From Microbacterium sp. HD4P20 (GTDB lineage Bacteria; Actinomycetota; Actinomycetes; Actinomycetales; Microbacteriaceae): a stretch of 64,000 bases of DNA. The notes below the pieces were generated by a model. The model saw only the letters and a list, made by a program, of their open reading frames with translations, had not been told where the DNA came from and made no database searches. The stretch covers positions 124,001 through 188,000 of the forward strand of contig NZ_JAHZQZ020000017.1 of NCBI RefSeq assembly GCF_019449275.2, given 5' to 3'. Positions 43,338 to 51,934 of this stretch are shown piece by piece; positions within the stretch are counted from its first letter, which is position 1, and every line of letters begins with the position of its first letter. The translations under genes were made by a program, and so were the position numbers.

Positions 43338-43951
43338 TTCGTGCTCCTCGTGGCGGCGGGGGTGATGCCGCGCTCTCTCGCGTAGTCGGCCAGCAGTTCA
43401 CGAAGCATGCGCCTGCCACGATGCAGACGGCTCATGACCGTGCCGATGGGGGTTTTCATGATGTCGGCGATCTCCTGATAGGCGAAGCCTTCGACGTCGG
43501 CCAGGTACACCGCCAGCCGGAAATCCTCGGGGATGGCCTGCAGGGCGTCTTTGACGACCGAAGCCGGCATATGGTCGATGGCTTCGGCCTCCGCCGAGCG
43601 CGTGGTCGTGGCGGTCGTGGACTCGGCGCCGCCGAGCTGCCAGTCCTCGAGCTCGTCGATCGTGCCCTGGTAAGGCTCGCGCTGCTTCTTGCGGTAGGTG
43701 TTGATGTAGGTGTTCGTGAGGATGCGGTACAGCCACGCCTTGAGGTTGGTCCCTTGCGTGAACGTCTTCCACGACGCGAACGCCTTGACGAACGTCTCCT
43801 GCACGAGGTCCGCCGCATCGGCGGGGTTGCGCGTCATGCGCATGGCCGCGGCATACAGCTGATCCATGAAGGGCAGTGCCTGCTCTTCGAACTGGGTGCG
43901 CGGATCCAGGGCCTTGCCGCTCTCGTGGGCCTGGTCGATCGAGTCGCTCAT
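43334..43951 (-). CDS. sigR: RNA polymerase sigma factor SigR/SigH family
   Basis: A 205-residue ECF sigma factor. Region 2 (about residues 25-95): [31 protein letters not shown], ending [26 protein letters not shown], the signature of the oxidative-stress sigma factors of actinobacteria. Region 4 (about 140-195): [44 protein letters not shown]. Directs thioredoxin, mycothiol and proteolysis genes in relatives. ATG at 43951 is directly preceded by an in-frame GTG (43954) that lies five bases after TAGACT (43960-43965); either start is possible. Divergent from aroA. Confidence 0.92.
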   Translation of the reverse strand: MSDSIDQAHESGKALDPRTQFEEQALPFMDQLYAAAMRMTRNPADAADLVQETFVKAFASWKTFTQGTNLKAWLYRILTNTYINTYRKKQREPYQGTIDELEDWQLGGAESTTATTTRSAEAEAIDHMPASVVKDALQAIPEDFRLAVYLADVEGFAYQEIADIMKTPIGTVMSRLHRGRRMLRELLADYARERGITPAATRSTK

Positions 43952-44128
43952 CACGCGCCAGTCTACGGCGGCCTCTGCCAGGCCTCCTGCGGCGTGACGG
44001 AGGGGTGCCTCGAGGTCGAGGCGATCGAGAGTGGCGAACATCCGGCTCCGCTTCGTGTGATGGGTCCGTGTGGTTTCGAGGTGCTGCGTTCCGGTCGCTG
44101 TGGGCCGGGTTCAGTAGGGTAGAACCCG

Positions 44129-45502
44129 ATGACAGCCGACGGGTATTCCCACACTCCCGCGCCGACAGGGCGCGAAGCCTGGCATGCCCCCGTCGCGGAC
44201 GGTCCGATCCATGCCACCGTCACCGTGCCGGGGTCGAAGTCCCTGACCAATCGCGAACTCGTGCTGGCGTCCCTCGCCGACGGGCCCAGCCGGCTGATCG
44301 CCCCGCTGCACTCGGATGATTCGGGGCGCATGATCGAGGCGCTGCGCGCCCTGGGCATCGGCATCGAGCTGGTACCGGGGTCGGGCGGCTACGGCGACGA
44401 CATCGAGGTGACCCCGGTGTGGCCGCTGCGGGGCGACACCGAAGTGGACTGCGGGCAGGCCGGCACCGTGATGCGGTTCATCGCCGGACTGGGCGGCTTC
44501 TCGCACGGCGACGTCACCCTCACGGCCCACGAGAGCGCCCTGCACCGCCCGATGGGCGCCATGATCACCGCGCTGCGCGACGTCGGGGTCGACATCGACG
44601 ACGGCGGCCGATGGGCGCTGCCGTTCATCGTGCGCGGACACGGACACGTCCGCGGCGGCGAGGTGACGATCGACGCCAGCGCGTCGAGCCAATTCGTCTC
44701 GGGACTGCTGCTGGCGGCGCCCCGCTTCGATGTGGGGCTGCATCTCGTCCACGAGGGCGCGCGACTGCCCAGCATCCCGCACATCGACATGACGGTCGAG
44801 ACGCTCGCCCACCGCGGCGTCCACGTCGAGCGGCCCGCCGCCGGCGAATGGATCGTGCCCGCAGGACCGGTGCGCGGCAAGGACGTCGCGATCGAGCCCG
44901 ACCTGTCGAACGCGGCACCGTTCCTGGCGGCGGCCATGATCGCCGGAGGCTCGGTGTCGGTTCCGGGCTGGCCCGCCCACTCGACCCAGCCCGGTGCCAT
45001 GCTCACCGAGATCCTCACGCTGATGGGCGCGCGCGCCGTGCGCCGCGGCGGAGCGCTCACGATCACGGCGGGTGCCGGCATCCAGGGGATCGACCTCGAC
45101 CTCTCGGCGGCGGGGGAGCTCGCTCCGACGATCTTCGCGTTGGCGGCCTTCGCCGACGCTCCCTCGACGCTGCACGGCATCGGACACATCCGCGGCCACG
45201 AGACCGACCGGATCGCGGCCCTCGTGGCCGAGCTGCGCGGACTCGGCGGCGAGGCGCACGAGCTCCCCGACGGCATCCGTATCGTCCCCCGCCCGCTCCA
45301 CGGCGGCACCTGGCACGCCTATCACGACCACCGCATGGCCACGACCGGTGCGCTGTTCGGCCTGGGCGTGCCGGGAGTCGAGGTCGACGACATCGGCACC
45401 ACTGCCAAGACGATGCCCGAGTTCCCGCAGATGTGGCAGCGGATGCTGGCCGGCCAGGGGGCGCCGGGCTCGATGACCGAGGAGACGATGCAGGCCTCGT
45501 GA
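44129..45502 (+). CDS. aroA: 3-phosphoshikimate 1-carboxyvinyltransferase (EPSP synthase)
   Basis: A 457-residue shikimate-pathway enzyme joining shikimate 3-phosphate and PEP. VPGSKSLTNRELVLASLADGPSRL (about residues 31-54), VDCGQAGTVMRFIAGL (about 107-122) and LPSIPHIDMTVETLAHRGVHV (about 212-232) are the family blocks; RGHETDRIAALVAEL (about 354) is near the C-terminal active site. TAGGGT eight bases before the ATG is a likely -10. Next to rsgA, as in many actinobacteria. Confidence 0.95.
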   Translation: MTADGYSHTPAPTGREAWHAPVADGPIHATVTVPGSKSLTNRELVLASLADGPSRLIAPLHSDDSGRMIEALRALGIGIELVPGSGGYGDDIEVTPVWPLRGDTEVDCGQAGTVMRFIAGLGGFSHGDVTLTAHESALHRPMGAMITALRDVGVDIDDGGRWALPFIVRGHGHVRGGEVTIDASASSQFVSGLLLAAPRFDVGLHLVHEGARLPSIPHIDMTVETLAHRGVHVERPAAGEWIVPAGPVRGKDVAIEPDLSNAAPFLAAAMIAGGSVSVPGWPAHSTQPGAMLTEILTLMGARAVRRGGALTITAGAGIQGIDLDLSAAGELAPTIFALAAFADAPSTLHGIGHIRGHETDRIAALVAELRGLGGEAHELPDGIRIVPRPLHGGTWHAYHDHRMATTGALFGLGVPGVEVDDIGTTAKTMPEFPQMWQRMLAGQGAPGSMTEETMQAS

Positions 45503-45535
45503 CGAGGCTTGCCCGGGTGCTGTCTTGAGGATGCT

Positions 45536-46582
45536 GTGAGCTGGCTCGACGACCTCGAAGACGACGACGAGCCCGAGTTCGACGAGGCCGATGTGCGGGT
45601 GCGGCCCAACCCGAAGGCGAACCGACCGCGCACCAAGCGCCGCCCGGCACACGCGGACGCCCAGACCGCCCGAGTGCTCGGCGTGGACCGCGGGCGGTAC
45701 ACGGTGCTCGTAGACGAGGACCTCCCCGCCGAGCGCAGCGTGCTCGCCACGCGCGCCCGCGAGCTACGCAAGATGCCTATCGTGACCGGCGATCGCGCAC
45801 GTGTCGTCGGCGACACCTCGGCCTCGGATGGCACGCTGGCCCGCATCGTCGGCATCGAGGAGCGCACGTCGCTGCTCCGGCGCAGTGCGGACGACACCGA
45901 CCAGGTGGAGCGGATCGTCGTGGCCAACGCGGATCAGATGCTCGTGGTCGTCGCCGCCGCCGATCCCGAGCCGCGCCCGAGGCTCGTCGACCGCTATCTG
46001 GTCGCGGCACTGGATGCCGGCATCCGTCCGCTCCTCGTGGTGACGAAGACCGATCTGGCCGACCCGTCCGAGTTCCTTGCGCATTTCGATGGGCTGGATC
46101 TCGAGGTGTTCACGAGCGGCCGCGAAGAGATGCCCCTCGATCGCATCGGCGTGGCCCTTGCCGGGCACTCGACCGTGTTCGTCGGCCATTCCGGCGTCGG
46201 CAAGTCGACACTCGTCAACGCACTCGTTCCCGAGGCGCACCGCGCGACCGGACACGTCAATGTCGTCACAGGTCGCGGACGTCACACGTCGAGCTCCACC
46301 GTCTCGCTGCGCTACGTCGGCGAACACGGCAAGGGGTGGGTGATCGACACCCCCGGTGTGCGCTCGTTCGGGCTCGGGCATGTCGATGTCGCCAACATCC
46401 TGCGCGCGTTCACCGATCTCGCCGAGGTCGCCGAGGACTGCCCTCGCGGATGCACCCACCGCGCCGACGCGCCGGACTGCGCCATCACCGAAGCGGTCGA
46501 AGCGGGCCGTCTCGGCCCGGGCGGTCCTGCGAGGCTGGAGTCGCTGCAGCGCCTGCTCGAGACCTTCACCGAGCGTCACTGA
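45536..46582 (+). CDS. rsgA: Ribosome small-subunit biogenesis GTPase
   Basis: A 348-residue circularly permuted GTPase. OB-fold N-terminal part (about 40-105), then G4 VVTKTDL (about 173-179), G1 GHSGVGKSTLVNAL (about 221-234), G3 DTPGVRSFGL (about 271-280), and a C-terminal zinc region EDCPRGCTHRADAPDCAI. Acts in late 30S maturation. GTG at 45536 is preceded by TTGAGG six bases upstream, better than the ATG at 45509. About 34 bp after aroA. Confidence 0.93.
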   Translation: MSWLDDLEDDDEPEFDEADVRVRPNPKANRPRTKRRPAHADAQTARVLGVDRGRYTVLVDEDLPAERSVLATRARELRKMPIVTGDRARVVGDTSASDGTLARIVGIEERTSLLRRSADDTDQVERIVVANADQMLVVVAAADPEPRPRLVDRYLVAALDAGIRPLLVVTKTDLADPSEFLAHFDGLDLEVFTSGREEMPLDRIGVALAGHSTVFVGHSGVGKSTLVNALVPEAHRATGHVNVVTGRGRHTSSSTVSLRYVGEHGKGWVIDTPGVRSFGLGHVDVANILRAFTDLAEVAEDCPRGCTHRADAPDCAITEAVEAGRLGPGGPARLESLQRLLETFTERH

Positions 46583-46613
46583 CCCGCAGGCCTCACGGGG
46601 CGCAGCCGCGGCC

Positions 46614-46619
46614 TAGGCT
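46614..46619 (+). promoter_or_regulatory. -10 element (TAGGCT), leaderless, for bcp
   Basis: TAGGCT with a six-base spacer (46620-46625) before the GTG at 46626. Confidence 0.6.
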
Positions 46620-46625
46620 GGAGCG

Positions 46626-47096
46626 GTGACTACGACGCACCTCGAACCCGGTTCCCCCGCCCCCGACTTCTCCCTTGTCGACCAGGACGAGCGTCCCGTG
46701 ACGCTGAAGGATCTGCGCGGTCGCCGCGTGATCCTGTTCTTCTACCCGGAGGCGATGACGCCCGGCTGCACCACCGAGGCCTGTGACTTCCGCGACAGCC
46801 TCGCGCCGCTGCAGGCCGCAGGCTACACCGTGCTCGGGGTCTCGCGCGACGAGCCCGAGAAGCTCCGTCGCTTCCGAGAGCGTGACGGGCTGACGTACGA
46901 CCTTCTGAGCGACCCCGACCACGCGGTGCACGAGGCCTACGGCGTGTGGGGCGAGAAGATGAACTACGGCAAGACCGTGATGGGCGTCATCCGCTCGACG
47001 TTCGTGATCGACGAGGACGGGACGATCGACCAGGCGCTCTACAACGTGAAGGCGACCGGGCACGTCGCCCGCGTCCGCACGCTCGTAGGCGTGTAG
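46626..47096 (+). CDS. bcp: Thiol peroxidase Bcp/peroxiredoxin Q
   Basis: A 156-residue atypical 2-Cys peroxiredoxin. FYPEAMTPGCTTEACDFRD (about residues 42-60) holds the peroxidatic Cys in PGCT and a resolving Cys five residues later, the Bcp hallmark. STFVIDEDGTI and GHVARV complete the fold. Reduces hydroperoxides with thioredoxin. Lies beside the oxidative-stress sigma locus. Convergent with the next gene, nine bases away. Confidence 0.92.
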   Translation: MTTTHLEPGSPAPDFSLVDQDERPVTLKDLRGRRVILFFYPEAMTPGCTTEACDFRDSLAPLQAAGYTVLGVSRDEPEKLRRFRERDGLTYDLLSDPDHAVHEAYGVWGEKMNYGKTVMGVIRSTFVIDEDGTIDQALYNVKATGHVARVRTLVGV

Positions 47097-47105
47097 CCGG
47101 CCCCC

Positions 47106-47489
47106 TCAGCCGCGCGCGCCGGAGGATGCTTCGCGGACCGCGAGCACCAGCAGGACGAGCGCCACGACCGCGGGCACCGCGAGCACGAGGGCGATCGCCG
47201 GGTCGGCGTAGGCCCCGGTCGCTGCGCCCAGCGCGACCGCGAGGATCAGCAGCTGCGTGACGATTGCGCCGGAGCGGCCCCACGACAGCTTCCGCCACAC
47301 CGCGACGGCGAACGCGAGCACCGCCGCGGCGCCCACCACGGTGAGGACGACCAGCGCGATCGCGCTTTCGATGGAGCCGGTGTCGCCCGAGACCAGGGCG
47401 ACGATCTGCCAGACGGCGAGCGCGACGATGCCCAGTCCTTCGAGGGCTACCAGGACCGCGGCGACCCGTCCGGACACGTTTGTCCGCAT
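47106..47489 (-). CDS. Small membrane protein, function unknown
   Basis: About 127 residues with four predicted helices (VAAVLVALEGLGIVALAVWQIVALV, AIALVVLTVVGAAAVLAFAVAVW, VTQLLILAVALGAATG, ALVLAVPAVVALVLLVLAV). No conserved catalytic motif. The ATG at 47489 follows AAGGAG ten bases and GGAG two bases upstream; an upstream ATG at 47540 would add a basic 17-residue leader. Orthologous slot in relatives is variable. Divergent from whiB1 across about 240 bp. Confidence 0.7.
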   Translation of the reverse strand: MRTNVSGRVAAVLVALEGLGIVALAVWQIVALVSGDTGSIESAIALVVLTVVGAAAVLAFAVAVWRKLSWGRSGAIVTQLLILAVALGAATGAYADPAIALVLAVPAVVALVLLVLAVREASSGARG

Positions 47490-47732
47490 TCTCCGTCGAC
47501 TCCTTCCCACCCGGCGGGGCGGTTTGTGTGAATCCTCCATGCCGCTGGGAGAACACTCAGCAATTACCACAGGAACCCGCCGGCCAACCCTTGATTCAGG
47601 TAAACCGCTATGGGACGATTGGTGAAGCCGTGTGCTCCCACAGCGACGTGGGGCGAGCAAGTCTCGCACTTCCCACAGGGTATCGGACCCGAACCGGCCC
47701 TCATCTCCACCACCGCATCAAGGAGCATCACC

Positions 47733-47981
47733 ATGGACTGGCGCGACAAAGCCGCCTGCCTTACCGTCGACCCCGAACTGTTCTTCCCCGTAGGGAACAC
47801 CGGTCCGGCGGTCGACCAGATCGAGAAGGCGAAATCGGTGTGCGCGCGTTGCACGGTGACCGAGATCTGCCTCCAGTACGCCCTCGAGTCCGGTCAGGAC
47901 TCCGGCGTGTGGGGCGGGCTGTCCGAAGACGAGCGTCGCGCGCTCAAGCGCCGCGCCGCGCGGGCCCGACGGGCCAGCTGA
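47733..47981 (+). CDS. whiB1: WhiB1-type iron-sulfur transcription factor
   Basis: An 82-residue Wbl protein. Cys at positions 9, 37, 40 and 46 can hold a [4Fe-4S] cluster; MDWRDKAACLTVDPELFFPVGN and SGVWGGLSEDERRALKRR follow WhiB1 of Mycobacterium closely, including cysteine spacing. WhiB1 binds the primary sigma factor and responds to nitric oxide, and is essential in mycobacteria. AAGGAG eight bases before the ATG sets the start; the frame is open upstream. Adjacent to the pdtaS-like gene as in M. tuberculosis (Rv3219/Rv3220c). Confidence 0.92.
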   Translation: MDWRDKAACLTVDPELFFPVGNTGPAVDQIEKAKSVCARCTVTEICLQYALESGQDSGVWGGLSEDERRALKRRAARARRAS

Positions 47982-47993
47982 CAACCTACGAAC

Positions 47994-48026
47994 GAAGCGG
48001 ATGCCGGGACTCCCGGCATCCGCTTC
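47994..48026. terminator. Bidirectional terminator between whiB1 and the kinase gene
   Basis: Perfect 15-bp stem (47994-48008 with 48012-48026), three-base loop, followed by TTTC. Lies between the convergent whiB1 and pdtaS-like genes. Confidence 0.85.
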
Positions 48027-48028
48027 TT

Positions 48029-49513
48029 TCATTGCTTGGCCCGCTCGATGTAGCGCAACGGGATGTCGATCGTGACCTCGGTGCCGCTGCCCATGATCGT
48101 GTGCCAGTCGATGGTGCCGCCCAGCTCGCCCTGGATGAGGGTACGAACGATCTGCGTGCCGAGCCCGCGGCCCACCTGCCCCTCGGGCAGCCCCGAGCCG
48201 GTGTCGCGGACGCGCACCTCCAGCCGATCGTCGGAGCGGTCCGCGACGATCTCGACGTCGCCCTCCTGACCAGCCAGTCCGTGCTCGACCGCGTTGGTGA
48301 CGAGCTCGGTCAGCGCGAGCGCGAGAGGGGTTGCGTATTCGCTCGGCAGCGTCCCGAACGTGCCGCTCGAGTGGGTGCGGGCTCGCGTGTTGGGCGCGGC
48401 TGCCACCTCGGCGACGAGCTTCAGCACGCGCGCGAAGACCTCGTCGAAGTCCACGTTCTGCGCCAGGCCCTCCGAGAGCGTGTCATGGACGACGGCGATC
48501 GCCGACACGCGTCGCATCGCCTGGGTGAGCGCGTCGCGCGCCTCCTCGGAGTGGGAGCGGCGCGCCTGGATGCGCAGCAGCGACGCCACCGTCTGGAGGT
48601 TGTTCTTGACGCGGTGGTGGATCTCGCGGATCGTCGCGTCCTTGGTGATGAGCTCCTGCTCCTGGTGGCGGATCTCGGTGACATCGCGGCACAGCACGAT
48701 CGCACCGATGCGGGTGCCGTGGTCGCGCAGCGGAATGGTGCGAAGCGACACGGTCACGCCACGCGACTCGAGGTCGGTGCGCCACGGCGCCCGCCCCGTC
48801 ACGACGACCGGGAGCGACTCGTCGAACTGGCGCGTTGCGGGCAGGATCCGCGTGACGACCTCGACCAGCGACTCGCCCTCGAGCTCGTCCTCGAAGCCGA
48901 GCCGGTTGAACGCTGAGAGCGCGTTCGGACTGGCGAAGGTCGTGACTCCGTCGACGTCGAGGCGGATGAGGCCGTCCGAGGCCCGCGGCGCGCCGCGACG
49001 CGGCGAGGTGGGAGCGGTCAAGTCGGGGAACTCACCCGAGGCGACCATCCCGAAGATGTCGTCGGCGCAGTCGTTGAATGTGATCTGCTGACGCGACGGC
49101 GTGCGCGCCTCACCGAGGTTCGTGTGGCGGGTCAGCACGCCGATGGTCTGGGTCTGAGCGCTCCGCCCGCGGACGACGGGAACGGCGCGGACGCGCGTCG
49201 GTGTCTCTTCGAACCAGTCGGGTGAGGCCGAGTCGACGATCTTCGCGGCCTGGAACGCGTCGCGTACCTGCGTGCGCCACTGCGGGCGCACGCGGTCGCC
49301 CACGATGTCGCGATAGAACAGCGTGGCCGCGCCGCTCGGACGCGTGTGTGCGACCGCGACGAAGGAGTCGTCGGATGTCGGGACCCAGAGCACGATGTCG
49401 GCGAACGCCAGATCGGCGAGGAGCTGACCGTCGCCGGCGAGTCGGTGGAGCCATTCGACGTCTTCTTCGCTCGAACGGCCCTGGGCGTAGACGAGATCGC
49501 TGAGGGTCGACAC
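48029..49513 (-). CDS. pdtaS: PdtaS-like sensor histidine kinase
   Basis: A 494-residue cytosolic kinase: GAF domain (about 1-150), PAS-like domain (about 175-285), HisKA_2 phosphoacceptor DATIREIHHRVKNNLQTVASLL (about 288-309, His in HHRVKNN) and a HATPase domain with LALTELVTNAVEHG and DTGSGLPEGQVGRGLGTQIV (about 400-470). No membrane segment. PdtaS of mycobacteria phosphorylates the RNA-binding antiterminator PdtaR in response to nitric oxide and metals; a PdtaR gene is not in this window. TAGGCT six bases before the GTG at 49513 sets a leaderless start. Confidence 0.9.
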   Translation of the reverse strand: MSTLSDLVYAQGRSSEEDVEWLHRLAGDGQLLADLAFADIVLWVPTSDDSFVAVAHTRPSGAATLFYRDIVGDRVRPQWRTQVRDAFQAAKIVDSASPDWFEETPTRVRAVPVVRGRSAQTQTIGVLTRHTNLGEARTPSRQQITFNDCADDIFGMVASGEFPDLTAPTSPRRGAPRASDGLIRLDVDGVTTFASPNALSAFNRLGFEDELEGESLVEVVTRILPATRQFDESLPVVVTGRAPWRTDLESRGVTVSLRTIPLRDHGTRIGAIVLCRDVTEIRHQEQELITKDATIREIHHRVKNNLQTVASLLRIQARRSHSEEARDALTQAMRRVSAIAVVHDTLSEGLAQNVDFDEVFARVLKLVAEVAAAPNTRARTHSSGTFGTLPSEYATPLALALTELVTNAVEHGLAGQEGDVEIVADRSDDRLEVRVRDTGSGLPEGQVGRGLGTQIVRTLIQGELGGTIDWHTIMGSGTEVTIDIPLRYIERAKQ

Positions 49514-49517
49514 TCCC

Positions 49518-50861
49518 CTAGCCTAGGGCGCGCGCATCGTGGGATCGCCCGGCGTCCGACGGCGCCGGCGCGTCCCGGGGGCGCCGGGGGCGCCGTGCTC
49601 CGGGTCGCTTCGCCGGTGACGCGTCCGAGGCATCGCGTCGTCGGGCGGACCGCCCCGCCTCCGGCGGCGCGACGACCGCTTCACCGGCGAATCGGCGGAC
49701 GGCGAGCGTGAGCGGCGACTTCGGCGCCACTTCCGCGATCGGTCGCGCCGAGAGCAGGGCCGCGTCGGCGGACCGGGGATCCTGCGGCAGGAACCAGACG
49801 TCGCCCACGCCGCCGAAGCGGTCCAGCGTGCGCCGCACCTGGCCACGCGCGTCGATGCCGAGCGCACCCGGGCGCAGACAGTTGGCGACGACCGCGACCG
49901 GTGTCGCACCCACGATGGCCCGAAGGTCGGCGTGCGCACGCAGGAACCGTGCGACCCCCAGCGGATCGGCTCCCGCGACGGCGACCACGAGGTCTGCGGC
50001 GCGCAGGGCCGCGAGGGTCGCGGCGTTGCGGCGGGGGCCCTCGAGATCGCTCATGATCTCTTCGTCGCGTTCGAGGGGGGCGGCGACGTCCACGACCGTG
50101 TAGTCGGCCCAGGCCCGACAGGCGGCGAGGGCGGCCGTCACCCGCCGCTCGCTGAGCTCGGGCCACCTCGACGGACGGTTGAGCCCGGTCAGCACATCGA
50201 CCCCGCTGCGGCCGAGGGGCAGGGCGATCCGCGTCAGCTCGCGTCCGTCGAGGCCGCCGAGCTCCGCCTGACGGCATGCGGCCGCGAATCCCGGTCCCTC
50301 GTCGGCGAGACCGAGTGTCAGCGCGAGCGACGGGGCGTGCGTGTCGGCGTCGACGAGCGCCACGTGCCGGCCGCCGCGGGCGAGCTCGACGGCGAGCTCG
50401 GTCGCCACGGTCGAGCGCCCGGGCGCGCCGGCCGGTCCCCACACCACGATCACTCGCGGCTGCGGGCGGTCGGCGGGTGTTGCCACACCGTGCTGCGGGG
50501 CGGCGGCGAGCGCGTCGGCGATGCGCCACGGCTCGGCGTCGCGCGAGAGCGGCGTCTCGAGACCGCAGGCCGCCGCGACGCGCCGACCGGCCTCATCGGC
50601 GCACAACGGCACGATGCGCGTTCCGGCACGATCGCACAGCGCTACGACCATGGACGACATGGTGGCACGCGAGACCTCGACGATGACCGCGTCGGCCTCG
50701 GCCACCGCCTGCAGCACGGTCTCGGCCTCACCGCCCAGCATCCGGTCGTCCACCGCCGTGGCGAGAGCGGATGCCGCCAGCTCCGCGATGACGTCGATCC
50801 CCTCGCGCTGCAGCCCCTCGACGAGGCCGCCGGCACGGTCGACGGCGATGACGACCTTCAC
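49518..50861 (-). CDS. CpaE/MinD-like P-loop ATPase
   Basis: A 447-residue protein: an N-terminal receiver-like or helical domain (about 1-120), then a MinD/ParA-type ATPase (about 135-360): VVWGPAGAPGRSTVATELAVEL, VALVDADTHAPSLALTLGL and TVVDVAAPLERD. The P-loop has GAPGRST where MinD has KGGxGKT, so the usual Lys is Arg; this variant is common in actinobacterial CpaE-like proteins. A basic disordered tail (about 390-447; [13 protein letters not shown]) follows. GTG at 50861 overlaps the stop of the SAF gene. CpaE proteins localise pilus machines, but no tad/flp genes are present here. Confidence 0.8.
   Translation of the reverse strand: MKVVIAVDRAGGLVEGLQREGIDVIAELAASALATAVDDRMLGGEAETVLQAVAEADAVIVEVSRATMSSMVVALCDRAGTRIVPLCADEAGRRVAAACGLETPLSRDAEPWRIADALAAAPQHGVATPADRPQPRVIVVWGPAGAPGRSTVATELAVELARGGRHVALVDADTHAPSLALTLGLADEGPGFAAACRQAELGGLDGRELTRIALPLGRSGVDVLTGLNRPSRWPELSERRVTAALAACRAWADYTVVDVAAPLERDEEIMSDLEGPRRNAATLAALRAADLVVAVAGADPLGVARFLRAHADLRAIVGATPVAVVANCLRPGALGIDARGQVRRTLDRFGGVGDVWFLPQDPRSADAALLSARPIAEVAPKSPLTLAVRRFAGEAVVAPPEAGRSARRRDASDASPAKRPGARRPRRPRDAPAPSDAGRSHDARALG
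49520..49525 (-). promoter_or_regulatory. -10 element (TAGGCT), leaderless, for the pdtaS-like gene
   Basis: Six-base spacer (49514-49519) to the GTG at 49513 on the minus strand; it overlaps the 3' end of the CpaE-like gene. Confidence 0.6.
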
Positions 50862-51481
50862 GAGCCCGCGCCCGCCGTGGGCACCACCGACAGCGCGGAA
50901 TCGTCCGCCATGGCGGCCAGGGTGCTCGCGACGTCGGCCCGCGGGATCACCAGTTCGAGCGCGGCCGAGCCACCGCCGATCATCGACTCGTCGCGTGTGA
51001 CCGAGACGACCGTGGCATCGGCGACCAAGATCCGCGGGGCGTCGTATCGGCCCTGCTCGAGCAGCGGCGCCGACCACACCTCCACGACCGTTCCCGCCGA
51101 TACCGACGCCGGCACGTCGACGGCACTGCGCACGACCACGCTGGTGGTGCGCGCGGAGTCGGCCGTGCCGATGGCGGCCGTGGGCACGAGTTCGCCCTCG
51201 TCGATGGTGCGCGTCGCGACGGATCCGTCGGCGAGGGCGTCGGGCGTCAGGTAGCGATCGGCGAGAGTCCCCAGCGCGACATCCACAACGCGCACGTCGT
51301 CGGCCGAGATCGCCTCGCCGGGCACGATCGTGCGTGTCGCGGCGTACACCGGGACGGTGTTGCGCGCTGCCGCGACGACCAGCCAGACCCCGGCGACCGA
51401 GGCGACGATCAGCAGGATGCCGAGAAAGAAGCGGGCGTCGCCCCAGAAGGCGCGGCGAGGAGTGCGGACGGGATCGCTCAC
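50858..51481 (-). CDS. SAF-domain (CpaB/FlgA-like) membrane-anchored protein
   Basis: About 207 residues. Basic start DPVRTPRRAFWGD, one membrane helix FFLGILLIVASVAGVWLVV (about 15-33), then a SAF domain VPVYAATRTIVPGEAISADDVRVVDV (about 43-68) like CpaB/RcpC, which assemble with pilus machines. GGGAGG lies seven bases before the GTG at 51481, better than the ATG at 51487. It is translationally coupled to the CpaE-like gene. Together they look like remnants or a specialised use of a pilus-type module. Confidence 0.75.
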   Translation of the reverse strand: MSDPVRTPRRAFWGDARFFLGILLIVASVAGVWLVVAAARNTVPVYAATRTIVPGEAISADDVRVVDVALGTLADRYLTPDALADGSVATRTIDEGELVPTAAIGTADSARTTSVVVRSAVDVPASVSAGTVVEVWSAPLLEQGRYDAPRILVADATVVSVTRDESMIGGGSAALELVIPRADVASTLAAMADDSALSVVPTAGAGS

Positions 51482-51574
51482 GGTCATGCCTCCCATCGTC
51501 GCCCACCTTCCGAGACGGCGTCCGGCGTTATCCACAGCACCCTCCGCGCACGGCCTTGCCGGTGAGGTCGGGGT

Positions 51575-51580
51575 CATAAT
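51575..51580 (+). promoter_or_regulatory. -10 element (CATAAT), leaderless, for the HTH gene
   Basis: CATAAT with six-base spacer GGGGGC before the ATG at 51587. Confidence 0.6.
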
Positions 51581-51586
51581 GGGGGC

Positions 51587-51868
51587 ATGCCCGAAGACCC
51601 GACATCCGACGTGCGTCTCCTCGCGCCCGCGCAGGTGGGCGAGGTGCTCGGTGTGTCGGTCGACGAGGTCATGGCGCTGGTTCAGGAGGGCCGGCTGCGC
51701 GGAATGCGCGTCGGGGCACCGGCACGTTGGCGGATCGACGGAGCGAGCGTGTCGGAGTATCTCGACGAGCAGGCCGAGGAGGCGCGTCGCATGGCCCTGT
51801 GGCGACAGTCGCAGAACGCGAGCTTTCCCGAGCTGTGGGGCACCGGACGGGTCCGCAACCCCGACTGA
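51587..51868 (+). CDS. Excisionase/BldC-like helix-turn-helix protein
   Basis: A 93-residue protein. A winged HTH of the excisionase/MerR-N type: LLAPAQVGEVLGVSVDEVMALVQEGRLRGMRVGAPARWRIDGASVSEYLDEQ (about residues 10-61), with the ArgTrp wing motif RWRI. C-terminal helix (EEARRMALWRQSQ). Resembles BldC-type small regulators. Leaderless start expected. Its targets are unknown; it is divergent from the SAF/CpaE pair and may regulate it. Confidence 0.8.
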   Translation: MPEDPTSDVRLLAPAQVGEVLGVSVDEVMALVQEGRLRGMRVGAPARWRIDGASVSEYLDEQAEEARRMALWRQSQNASFPELWGTGRVRNPD

Positions 51869-51934
51869 GCTCCACGGGCGGCATCGCCCACCGGCTCTGC
51901 CGCGCCGCTTCCTCGATGAAGCGCGCCGCTTTCG

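Noticed and set aside
44088..44110. SigR-type autoregulatory promoter ahead of sigR
   Set aside because: A GGAAC is present on the minus strand but no GTT lies at the expected 16-20 base distance.
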